A stretch of 7,343 nucleotides of DNA from DATHWB01 sp040902855. Its GTDB lineage: Bacteria > Actinomycetota > Acidimicrobiia > Spongiisociales > ZC4RG35. Below are positions 1-5,386 of this stretch, one piece after another. The stretch's first letter is position 1. The number at the start of each line of letters is the position of its first letter. The translations under genes were made by a program, and so were the position numbers. The stretch spans positions 1-7,343 of the forward strand of contig JBBDWN010000028.1 of assembly GCA_040902855.1 (NCBI GenBank), written 5' to 3'. The notes under the pieces were generated by a model. It had not been told where the DNA came from and ran no database searches. It saw only the letters and a list, made by a program, of their open reading frames with translations.

Positions 1-40
1 TGCTCGGAGACACCGCGCACCTCTTTCGGCGACACACCAC

Positions 41-46
41 TACCGT
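41..46 (+). promoter_or_regulatory. Putative -10 box for a leaderless FAH-gltX transcript
   Basis: The hexamer TACCGT ends 8 bases before the ATG at 55, and no Shine-Dalgarno-like purine run separates them. Actinobacterial -10 boxes follow TANNNT, and a box about 6-8 bases from the start codon is the usual arrangement for leaderless mRNAs. The same hexamer sits 7 bases before the GTG of the SpoIID-family gene at 5387. No convincing -35 box is visible. Bases 1-40 hold nothing else that I can identify. Confidence 0.4.
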
Positions 47-54
47 CCGGCAGC

Positions 55-819
55 ATGAAAATTGTTCGATTCAAGGCCGGCGACGACATCGCCTACGGCC
101 TCGCCGAAGCCGAGGGTGTCACCCTCTATCAGGGAAGTCCGTTCTTCGTCTGGGAACCGACCGAGACGGTCATCCCTTGGGAAAGGGTCCAATTGCTCGC
201 CCCGACGCTGCCGTCGAAGGTGATCTGCGTTGGCAAGAACTATGTCGACCACGCCGCCGAGTTCGACGGTGAGGTTCCCGAGGAGCCGTTGATCTTCATG
301 AAGCCGGCCACCTCGGTGATCGGACCTGACGCTCGGATCGTGCTGCCGCCGCAATCAGACGAGGTCCACCACGAGGCCGAGGTCGTCGCGGTGATCGGCA
401 GGATCGCAAAGAACGTCAAGGCCGAAGATGCTTCCCAGTATGTGTTCGGCTACACGGCGGGCAACGACATCACCGCCCGAGATCTCCAAGCCAAGGACGG
501 TCAGTGGACGCGAGCCAAGGGCTTCGACACCTTCTGTGCGCTGGGTCCGGCAATCGAGACGGAGTTCGATCCGCTCGAAAAGATGGGTGTGGCGTGCCGG
601 GTCAACGGAGAGTTGCGCCAATCGGGATTCACATCCGAGATGGTCTTCGGCGTGGCGGAGATCCTCGAGTACGTGTCGGCCGTCATGACCCTTCTTCCCG
701 GTGACGTGATCATGACCGGCACGCCCGCCGGCGTGGGGCCCATCGAGCACGGCGACCTCGTCGAAGTCGAGGTGGACGGCATCGGCGTCGTCGCCAACAC
801 GGCGGTCCGTCTCCAGTGA
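55..819 (+). CDS. Fumarylacetoacetate hydrolase (FAH) family protein
   Basis: This 254-residue protein is a metal-dependent FAH-fold enzyme. The family cleaves or isomerises acylpyruvate-type substrates such as fumarylpyruvate, acylpyruvates, 2-hydroxyhepta-2,4-diene-1,7-dioate or oxaloacetate; sequence alone does not fix the substrate. The N-terminal 50 residues match the small leading domain of this group, followed by the core opening KVICVGKNY (55-63). Metal ligands are visible as E107 and E109 (in HHEAE) and D138 (in NDITARD). K156 with GFD (157-159), and GTPAGVG (222-228), are the usual active-site and substrate-loop motifs. Length fits the short single-domain FAH proteins. ATG 55 is preferred because the family begins at this point and a -10-like box lies just upstream. 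The stop overlaps the gltX start, so the two are co-translated. From memory, mycobacteria also carry an FAH gene directly before gltX (Rv2993c-Rv2992c), which suggests old synteny rather than a shared pathway. Confidence 0.9.
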   Translation: MKIVRFKAGDDIAYGLAEAEGVTLYQGSPFFVWEPTETVIPWERVQLLAPTLPSKVICVGKNYVDHAAEFDGEVPEEPLIFMKPATSVIGPDARIVLPPQSDEVHHEAEVVAVIGRIAKNVKAEDASQYVFGYTAGNDITARDLQAKDGQWTRAKGFDTFCALGPAIETEFDPLEKMGVACRVNGELRQSGFTSEMVFGVAEILEYVSAVMTLLPGDVIMTGTPAGVGPIEHGDLVEVEVDGIGVVANTAVRLQ

Positions 820-2243
820 CCGTTCGTGTTCGTATCGCTCCGTCCGACACCGGCAGCATCCACGTCGGAAACGTCCGTTCGGCCCTCTTCAACTGGCTCT
901 TCGCCCGCCACAACGGGGGGACGTTCATCGTCCGCATCGACGACACCGACCTCGAACGTTCCGATCCCGCCCATCTGGATGACATCGTCTCCGGACTGCG
1001 CTGGCTGGGGCTCGACTGGGACGAAGGCGTCGAGGTCGGAGGACCGCACGGCACCTACAAGCAGTCGGACCGGTTCGACCGGTATCGCCAGGTGGCGATG
1101 TCCCTCGTGGAGGCAGGCCATGCCTACTTCGACGACCGAGACCCGGACGTGCTGGAAGGGCTCAGGGTCAAGGCTCAGAAGGAGGGGAAACATCCCGGGA
1201 CCTACATTCGGCGTCTCGACCCGCCGGCGACCGACGGTTCCATCCGTTTTTCGGTGCCTCCCGACGCCGCAGTCACCTTCACCGACACGGTGCGTGGAGA
1301 GATGCGGTTCGAGGCCGATTCGGTGGACGACTTCGTCATTCTCCGTTCCAACGGCGTGCCCACCTACCACCTGGCTTCCACCGTGGACGACGTCGACTAC
1401 GGGATCACGCACGTGATTCGCGGCGAGGATCTTCTGTCTTCGACCCCGAAGCACATCCTGCTGGCCAGGGCGATGGGTGCCGATCCGGCGATCTATGCCC
1501 ATCTTCCTCTCCTCTTCGGACCCGACGGCAAGAAGCTGTCGAAGCGGCACGGAGACACGTCACTCGCCGCGTATCGCCAGGGCGGGTACCTGCCGGAGGC
1601 CGTGTTCAACTTCCTCGCAATCCTCGGCTGGTCGATCGGTGAGGATCGGGAGATCTTCACGGCACCGGACGCCGTCGAGGTGTTCACACTGGAACGCGTC
1701 TCGAAGAATCCCGCCGTCTTCGACACCGACAAACTGCTCTGGATGAACGGCGAGTACATCCGTGCCCTCGGTGTCGACGACTTCATCGAGAGGGCCCGAC
1801 CCTGGGTTGTCGATTCGGTCGGTCGGGATCTGTCATCCGAGGAGTGGGCCGTGTTCTCCTCGATCGCACCGCTCGTGCAGGAACGAGCCAAGCTTCTCAC
1901 CGAGGTCGGTCCCCAGGTGACGTTCCTGTTCGTCGACGTTCTCGAATACGACGAGGGGTCATGGGAGAAGGTCATGACGAAGGACGACGTCGGCGGGGTC
2001 CTGGACGACGCCGCCCAACGGCTGGAGTCGGTTGCTCCGTTCGAAACCGAGACGATCGAGGCCGCGCTCCGGGCGCTGGCAGAGGACCGAGGGATCGGGG
2101 CCGGTAAGGCTTTCCAGCCCGTGCGAGTGGCCATCACCGGGTCGTCGATCAGTCCGCCGCTGTTCGAGTCGCTGGCGGCGTTGGGCCGGGAGCGATCTGT
2201 CTCCCGCATCCTCGGCGCCCTGGCACGTCTCGGCTCAGACTGA
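816..2243 (+). CDS. gltX: Glutamyl-tRNA synthetase
   Basis: This is a class I aminoacyl-tRNA synthetase of 475 residues that attaches glutamate to tRNA-Glu in the cytoplasm. The Rossmann catalytic domain starts with the HIGH-type motif HVGN (16-19), followed by FNWLFARH and IDDTDLERS (41-49). RGEDLLSSTPKH (202-213) and the KMSKS-type loop KLSKR (240-244) complete the ATP site. The rest is the helical anticodon-binding region, and the total length is normal for bacterial GluRS. Oddities: the common APSPTG before HIGH reads APSDTG (residue 11 is Asp), and the stretch after residue 100, where zinc-binding GluRS proteins carry cysteines, has none (AYFDDRDPDV). Some bacterial GluRS groups, including the second GluRS copy of alphaproteobacteria, also lack the zinc site. 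The GTG at 816 overlaps the upstream TGA (GTGA), a typical translational-coupling junction. Whether it also charges tRNA-Gln cannot be told from this sequence. Its tRNA lies just downstream. Confidence 0.97.
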   Translation: MTVRVRIAPSDTGSIHVGNVRSALFNWLFARHNGGTFIVRIDDTDLERSDPAHLDDIVSGLRWLGLDWDEGVEVGGPHGTYKQSDRFDRYRQVAMSLVEAGHAYFDDRDPDVLEGLRVKAQKEGKHPGTYIRRLDPPATDGSIRFSVPPDAAVTFTDTVRGEMRFEADSVDDFVILRSNGVPTYHLASTVDDVDYGITHVIRGEDLLSSTPKHILLARAMGADPAIYAHLPLLFGPDGKKLSKRHGDTSLAAYRQGGYLPEAVFNFLAILGWSIGEDREIFTAPDAVEVFTLERVSKNPAVFDTDKLLWMNGEYIRALGVDDFIERARPWVVDSVGRDLSSEEWAVFSSIAPLVQERAKLLTEVGPQVTFLFVDVLEYDEGSWEKVMTKDDVGGVLDDAAQRLESVAPFETETIEAALRALAEDRGIGAGKAFQPVRVAITGSSISPPLFESLAALGRERSVSRILGALARLGSD

Positions 2244-2267
2244 CCGCCTTGCAGGCTTCGCTAGCCT
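2240..2267 (+). promoter_or_regulatory. Putative tRNA-Glu promoter (overlapping a small hairpin)
   Basis: CTGACC (2240-2245) and TAGCCT (2262-2267) are separated by 16 bases and resemble an actinobacterial -35/-10 pair. Transcription would begin near 2274, leaving a leader of about 26 bases for RNase P to remove before the tRNA at 2300. The -10 box is also the right arm of a hairpin, CAGGCT (2252-2257) with AGCCTG (2263-2268). This could instead act on the gltX transcript, whose stop is at 2243. No T tract follows, so the promoter reading is slightly favoured. Confidence 0.35.
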
Positions 2268-2299
2268 GTGACGCGCACCGGCGGTGAGCCGGTCGACAT

Positions 2300-2372
2300 G
2301 GCCCCGTCGTCCAGTGGTCTAGGACGCCGGCCTTTCAAGCCGGAAACGCCAGTTCGAACCTGGTCGGGGCTG
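2300..2372 (+). tRNA. tRNA-Glu, anticodon TTC
   Basis: The segment folds into a complete cloverleaf. The acceptor stem pairs 2300-2306 with 2365-2371, closing with a G1-U72 wobble and then five G-C/C-G pairs in the middle. The D stem is GTCC (2309-2312) with GGAC (2322-2325). The anticodon stem CCGGC/GCCGG (2327-2331, 2339-2343) encloses the loop CTTTCAA, with anticodon TTC at 2334-2336. A four-base variable region (2344-2347) is typical of tRNA-Glu. The T stem is 2348-2352 with 2360-2364, enclosing TTCGAAC. The discriminator is G73 (2372). CCA is not encoded, so it must be added after transcription. The tRNA reads GAA and, by wobble, GAG. It lies 56 bases after gltX, whose product would charge it. 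Confidence 0.96.
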
Positions 2373-2399
2373 CAATCCGAAGGCATCTGCCACCTGTTC

Positions 2400-2415
2400 G
2401 CCGCAACTTTGCGGC
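2400..2415 (+). terminator. Hairpin after tRNA-Glu, possible terminator
   Basis: GCCGCA and TGCGGC form a perfect six-base-pair stem around the four-base loop ACTT, 27 bases after the tRNA. It sits between the tRNA and the antiporter gene. No T tract follows (the next bases are TGGTCTG), so it would be at best a weak or Rho-assisted terminator. It might instead help define the tRNA 3' end. The structure is certain as a repeat; its role is inference. Confidence 0.4.
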
Positions 2416-2442
2416 TGGTCTGATGGTGGAGTCGGCGGGTGC

Positions 2443-3717
2443 ATGGTCCGCCAACCGTCGTCGATGATCCCTCCACACATGTTCGACACGCACGAAATCG
2501 CTCTCATGGTCTTCGGTCTCGCCGCCTTCGGCGTGGTCGGTCTTCCCAGGGTCTTGGCGAATCGGCCACTGTCGTTCCCGATCATCTACGTGACGGGTGG
2601 GGCAGCGCTCTTTTCGTTGCCGCTGGGTCTGCCCACTCCCGATCCGATCGAATATCGTCAGATCGCCGAGTTTCTGACTGAGATCGGCGTGGTCACCGCT
2701 CTCCTCGGGGCCGGACTTGCGATCAACAAGGCCCCCGGTACACGCAGTTGGGCACTCACCTGGCGCCTGTTGGGATTCACGATGCCGATCACCATTGCCG
2801 CCGTTGCAGGCTTGGGATGGTGGGTACTCGGGCTCACGCCCGCCGCAGCTTTGCTCCTCGGCGGAGTACTCGCTCCCACCGATCCAGTCCTCGCATCCGA
2901 CGTCCAGCTTCCGGGGCCTGGTGACGAGGAAGAGAGTGACGCAGTTCGTTTCGCCCTCACGTCCGAAGCCGGATTGAACGACGGTTTGGCGTTCCCGTTC
3001 ACGAACCTCGCCATCCTCATTGCACTCCAAGGACTTGCGCCCGCCGGTTGGCTCGTTGAGTTCGTCTTCGTGGAATTGATCTACAAGATCGGCATGGGAT
3101 TGGTGGCCGGTGTGGCTGTGGGGAGGCTGCTGGGCTGGTTGATCTTCAGTCGGCGTTCTCCCATCCCCCACACGAGGGATGGGATGATGGCGCTCGGAGC
3201 CGCCTTCATCACCTACGCCGGAACCGAGATGTTGGGCGGATACGGCTTCCTCGCGGTGTTCGTGGCGGGGGTGGTGATACGCAACCAGGAGCGGAGACAC
3301 GAGTATCTCGCGCAGATGCACGCTTTCGCCGACCAGATCGAACGTCTCCTGAGCGCCGTCGTCCTCATCCTCTTCGGCGGAGCGATAGTGAGCGGCCTCC
3401 TCAGCTATCTCACGTGGCAGGCGATCGTGGTGGCGCTGTTGATCGTTCTGGTGTGCAGGCCGGTCGCCGGATGGGTCGGGCTCCTCGGAAGCGGAAGCCC
3501 GGTTCGCGAACGCGCAGTCATCTCATTCTTCGGGATACGAGGAGTCGGTTCGTTCTACTACCTGGCGTATGCAACGAACCAGGTCGAGTTCATCCAAGTG
3601 GAGATCGTGTGGGCCGTCACCGCTCTTGTGGTCCTGGTCTCTGTCGTTCTTCATGGAGTGACGGCAACCTCGGCGATGGAGTATCTGCAGCGTCCGTCCG
3701 CCCGGGACGGGGAGTAG
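2443..3717 (+). CDS. CPA1-family Na+/H+ antiporter (NhaP-like)
   Basis: This is a 424-residue polytopic membrane protein of the monovalent cation:proton antiporter-1 family, which exchanges internal Na+ (or K+) for external H+ to control pH and salt. About 12-13 hydrophobic segments are visible between residues 18 and 406. Diagnostic motifs are APTDPVLASDVQ (144-155), EAGLNDG (175-181) with the ion-binding N179-D180 pair of the electroneutral CPA1 group, and FGIRGVGS (363-370) with the conserved arginine. The C-terminal tail is very short, so no TrkA-type or other cytoplasmic regulatory domain is attached. Start choice is uncertain: ATG 2443 has GGAG at 2428-2431, 11 bases away, while ATG 2464 and ATG 2479 lack a ribosome site but would give a cleaner N-terminus just before the first membrane helix. 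The gene ends 14 bases from the convergent PPOX gene. Ion specificity cannot be read from the sequence. Confidence 0.92.
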   Translation: MVRQPSSMIPPHMFDTHEIALMVFGLAAFGVVGLPRVLANRPLSFPIIYVTGGAALFSLPLGLPTPDPIEYRQIAEFLTEIGVVTALLGAGLAINKAPGTRSWALTWRLLGFTMPITIAAVAGLGWWVLGLTPAAALLLGGVLAPTDPVLASDVQLPGPGDEEESDAVRFALTSEAGLNDGLAFPFTNLAILIALQGLAPAGWLVEFVFVELIYKIGMGLVAGVAVGRLLGWLIFSRRSPIPHTRDGMMALGAAFITYAGTEMLGGYGFLAVFVAGVVIRNQERRHEYLAQMHAFADQIERLLSAVVLILFGGAIVSGLLSYLTWQAIVVALLIVLVCRPVAGWVGLLGSGSPVRERAVISFFGIRGVGSFYYLAYATNQVEFIQVEIVWAVTALVVLVSVVLHGVTATSAMEYLQRPSARDGE

Positions 3718-3731
3718 CGAATCAGGTTCCG

Positions 3732-4202
3732 TCAGTCGATCAGCCGGGCGGGGAAGCCACCCTTGGCGATCGGTCCCCATCGTTCGATGGTGAGGCGGAT
3801 GAGGCACTTGCCCTGACGGGTCATCGCCTCCCGATACTCGTCCCAGTCGGGATGTTCTCCGGAGATCACTCGGAAGTACTCGATGAGCGGCTCCAGTGCT
3901 TCGGGGAGATCGATGACCTCGGCCGTTCCGTCGACCTGGACCCACTCGCCGCCGAAATCGTCGGACAGCACCACCATCGATGCGGTCGAGTCCCGGCGGA
4001 GATTGTGCGTCTTTGCCCGCTCTGGATAGGTCGACACCACGATCCGGCCTTCGCCGTCCATACCCATCGTCACCAGCGATGCCTGAGGCCGGCCATCTCC
4101 TCTCGTGGTCAGCAGCACCCCGTGATGGCGTGGGCGGACGAACCCCTCCAACTCCGGACGGTCGACGGATCGGTTGGTCGCGATCTCAGGCATATGTCCC
4201 AT
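3732..4202 (-). CDS. PPOX-fold flavin/F420-dependent protein (Rv1155-like)
   Basis: This 156-residue protein belongs to the pyridoxamine 5'-phosphate oxidase-like split-barrel superfamily, most like the F420-binding FDOR-B type represented by Rv1155. Such proteins bind F420 or FMN at a dimer interface and reduce varied small molecules; the substrate here is unknown. Visible signatures are the first strands HHGVLLTTRGDGRPQAS (26-42), the cofactor-phosphate motif RAKTHNLRRD (62-71), a middle strand VQVDGTAEV (88-96), and EHPDWDEYREAM (116-127), which closely resembles the equivalent part of Rv1155 as I remember it. ATG 4202 is chosen. An upstream TTG at 4232 lies inside the likely -10 box, and ATG 4193 is a possible shorter start. 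AAGGA lies 13 bases upstream (4216-4220), a rather long spacing. It diverges from vapB, and the two probably share a control region. The F420 preference is inferred from similarity, not proven. Confidence 0.87.
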   Translation of the reverse strand: MGHMPEIATNRSVDRPELEGFVRPRHHGVLLTTRGDGRPQASLVTMGMDGEGRIVVSTYPERAKTHNLRRDSTASMVVLSDDFGGEWVQVDGTAEVIDLPEALEPLIEYFRVISGEHPDWDEYREAMTRQGKCLIRLTIERWGPIAKGGFPARLID

Positions 4203-4216
4203 GATGGTCCGTCCAT

Positions 4217-4244
4217 CCTTTACTGACGGCAATTATAGTAAAGG
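4217..4244. promoter_or_regulatory. Inverted-repeat operator and bidirectional promoter (vapB / PPOX)
   Basis: CCTTTACT (4217-4224) and AGTAAAGG (4237-4244) form a perfect eight-base inverted repeat separated by 12 bases. It is an unusually AT-rich island in this GC-rich window. Two opposite -10 boxes overlap within it: TATAGT on the plus strand (4235-4240), ending 5 bases before the vapB ATG, and TATAAT on the minus strand (4237 down to 4232), about 30 bases before the PPOX ATG. The vapB message would therefore be nearly or fully leaderless. AbrB-type VapB antitoxins, usually in complex with VapC, repress their own promoters by binding inverted repeats, so this is the best candidate operator. 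No clear -35 boxes are visible. The repeat and boxes are seen; the operator role is inferred. Confidence 0.6.
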
Positions 4245-4245
4245 C

Positions 4246-4458
4246 ATGCCTCGAATCAGCAGCAAGCATCAGATCACGCTCCCAGTGGCGGTGCTCGACA
4301 CAGTCGGGCTGCGGGCCGGCGACGAGGTGGCCGTGCGGGTCGAAGGGTCGGCGATCGTCATCGAGCCGTATGCCGACATCGTCCGCATGGGTGCGGGCCA
4401 GCTCACAGGGCGTATCGATCGGTCATTGCTCGATGAGTTGAGGGACGAGTGGGACTGA
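4246..4458 (+). CDS. vapB: AbrB/MazE-type antitoxin VapB
   Basis: This 70-residue protein has an N-terminal SpoVT/AbrB swapped-hairpin DNA-binding domain (about residues 3-41). Its typical pattern is SSKHQITLPVAVLDTVGL (5-22), then RAGDEVAVRVEGSAIVIEP. The acidic, flexible C-terminal part (42-70, ending LLDELRDEWD) is where VapB proteins wrap around and block the toxin. The reading frame is open further upstream to 4174, but ATG 4246 is chosen because the AbrB domain begins there and a -10-like box ends 5 bases earlier. AAAGG directly before the ATG is too close to be a normal ribosome site. The gene overlaps vapC by 10 bases, which fits coupled synthesis with the antitoxin made first. It likely represses its own operon through the adjacent inverted repeat. 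Confidence 0.88.
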   Translation: MPRISSKHQITLPVAVLDTVGLRAGDEVAVRVEGSAIVIEPYADIVRMGAGQLTGRIDRSLLDELRDEWD

Positions 4459-4871
4459 CGGCGCTGGACACCGGCGTGGTGATCGGGTTTCTGGACGCGT
4501 CTGACCCGTTCCATCGTTCGGTACTGGAGGCCCTTCCTGTCGCCCACGCCCGCGGCAGGATGTGGCTGCCGGCCGTGGCATACGCCGAGGCGCTCGTGAT
4601 GGTGTTGCGCGCCGGCGCTACCGAGGAGTGGTTTCGGGCGTTGCTCCGCCGGTTGACCCTGGACGTCGGTGTACTCGACTCGGCGGGGTGCGACCGGGCG
4701 GCACAGTTGCGGTTCGCGGGGTTGGCGGATCGCCGGCGAAAGCAATGGCGGATGCCCGATGCGCTGATCGTGGGTGAGGCGCTGGCCGTCGGCGCAGACA
4801 CGATCGTCACCACAGATCACAACTGGCCGCCCGTGACAGGGATAAACGCCACGGTCCTCACCGCCACCTGA
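4449..4871 (+). CDS. vapC: PIN-domain ribonuclease toxin VapC
   Basis: This 140-residue protein is a PIN-domain endoribonuclease. VapC toxins use Mg2+ or Mn2+ to cut specific RNAs, often tRNA anticodon loops or rRNA, and so halt translation. The four expected acidic residues are present: D7 in LDTGVVIGFLD, E47 in YAEA, D104 in MPDALIVGEA and D123 in TTDHNW. The usual hydrophobic strands and helices lie between them, so the toxin looks intact and active. GTG 4449 overlaps the last codons of vapB (stop at 4456-4458), giving a 10-base overlap in another frame and probable translational coupling. Length is normal for the family. Its RNA target cannot be predicted from the sequence. The gene converges on rpiB with only 17 bases between their stops. 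Base composition does not differ obviously from its neighbours, so any transfer was not recent or came from a similar genome. Confidence 0.93.
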   Translation: MGLTALDTGVVIGFLDASDPFHRSVLEALPVAHARGRMWLPAVAYAEALVMVLRAGATEEWFRALLRRLTLDVGVLDSAGCDRAAQLRFAGLADRRRKQWRMPDALIVGEALAVGADTIVTTDHNWPPVTGINATVLTAT

Positions 4872-4888
4872 GCCGAGGCGGTGTCTGA

Positions 4889-5329
4889 TCAGCCCTCGAG
4901 GGCTTTGACCTTGTTGAGACGCCTGACGTGGCGCTCCTCGTGTGTGAACTCGGCGCTGATGAACGCTTTGACCGACTCGTCTGCGACGTTCTGGCCGATG
5001 ACCCGGCTACCGAGACAGAGAATGTTGACGTCGTCGTGTTCGACTGCCTGGTGGGCGGTGTAGGTGTCGTGGGCGACCGCAGCACGGATCCCGTTGACCT
5101 TGTTGGCCGCGACGCATGCCCCGGCCCCCGAACCGCAGACGATGATGCCGCGGTCGGCGCGACCGTCTGTGACCGCCCGGGCGACTGCTGCCGCGAAGTC
5201 GGGATAGTCGACGGGGTCGGTGGAGTGCGTGCCCAAGTCGATCACGGTGACGCCCATCTCGGCCAGCATCGAACCGATGTGTTGTTTCAGGTCATAGCCG
5301 GCATGGTCGGCACCCAGGGCGATACGCAT
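4889..5329 (-). CDS. rpiB: Ribose-5-phosphate isomerase B (RpiB/LacAB family)
   Basis: This 146-residue cytoplasmic enzyme interconverts ribose 5-phosphate and ribulose 5-phosphate in the non-oxidative pentose phosphate pathway. The N-terminus MRIALGADHAG contains the conserved D8-H9 pair. The central VCGSGAGACVAANK (64-77) provides C65, aligned with the catalytic cysteine of E. coli RpiB; the M. tuberculosis enzyme uses a glutamate instead. NGIRAAV (79-85), H98 in VEHDDVNIL, GSRVIG (107-112) and the phosphate-binding arginines near R133-R137 complete the family pattern. The frame is open far upstream (to 5575), but ATG 5329 is where every RpiB begins, and the extension would overlap the divergent SpoIID gene. 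No ribosome site is visible, while TACCCT on the minus strand ends 8 bases before the ATG, suggesting a leaderless message. A LacA/LacB-type sugar isomerase is the alternative, but there are no other lactose/galactose pathway genes here. Confidence 0.93.
   Translation of the reverse strand: MRIALGADHAGYDLKQHIGSMLAEMGVTVIDLGTHSTDPVDYPDFAAAVARAVTDGRADRGIIVCGSGAGACVAANKVNGIRAAVAHDTYTAHQAVEHDDVNILCLGSRVIGQNVADESVKAFISAEFTHEERHVRRLNKVKALEG
4891..4904 (+). terminator. 14-base palindrome at the vapC/rpiB convergence, possible terminator
   Basis: AGCCCTC followed by GAGGGCT is a perfect palindrome that could form a five-base-pair stem (AGCCC/GGGCT) with a TCGA loop. On the plus strand it is followed by only TTT. 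It lies 19 bases after the vapC stop and overlaps the last codons of rpiB (ALEG and stop). A weak terminator for vapBC is possible, but the sequence is also fully explained as rpiB coding DNA. Confidence 0.25.
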
Positions 5330-5337
5330 CAACGGTG

Positions 5338-5343
5338 AGGGTA
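5338..5343 (-). promoter_or_regulatory. Putative -10 box for leaderless rpiB
   Basis: Read on the minus strand, this is TACCCT, 8 bases before the rpiB ATG at 5329. No purine-rich ribosome site lies between. No clear -35 box is visible. The 57-base gap between the divergent rpiB and SpoIID-family starts must hold both promoters. Confidence 0.35.
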
Positions 5344-5373
5344 GCCAGCACCGGCATTGGACCACCTGCCTTC

Positions 5374-5379
5374 TACCGT
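5374..5379 (+). promoter_or_regulatory. Putative -10 box for the leaderless SpoIID-family gene
   Basis: TACCGT ends 7 bases before the GTG at 5387, the same hexamer and nearly the same distance as before the gene at 55. This supports 5387 as the start over the TTG at 5357. No convincing -35 box lies 16-18 bases upstream. Confidence 0.4.
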
Positions 5380-5386
5380 TGACTCG

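Noticed and set aside
501..1550. Long minus-strand open frame (349 codons) opposite the FAH gene and gltX
   Set aside because: It runs antisense to two clearly identified genes, has no recognisable domain, and is Arg/His-rich low-complexity translation typical of GC-rich shadow frames.
2335..3321. Minus-strand open frame of 328 codons opposite tRNA-Glu and the antiporter
   Set aside because: It overlaps the tRNA and the antiporter, whose family motifs are unmistakable. The translation is charged, repetitive and matches no family.
3414..4226. Plus-strand frame of 270 codons spanning the antiporter end and the PPOX gene
   Set aside because: It crosses two real genes in the wrong frame or strand and shows no domain. 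The PPOX gene on the minus strand explains the region.
4174..4245. Longer vapB start at 4174
   Set aside because: The extra 24 residues would overlap the PPOX start and the promoter region, and the AbrB domain begins at 4246.
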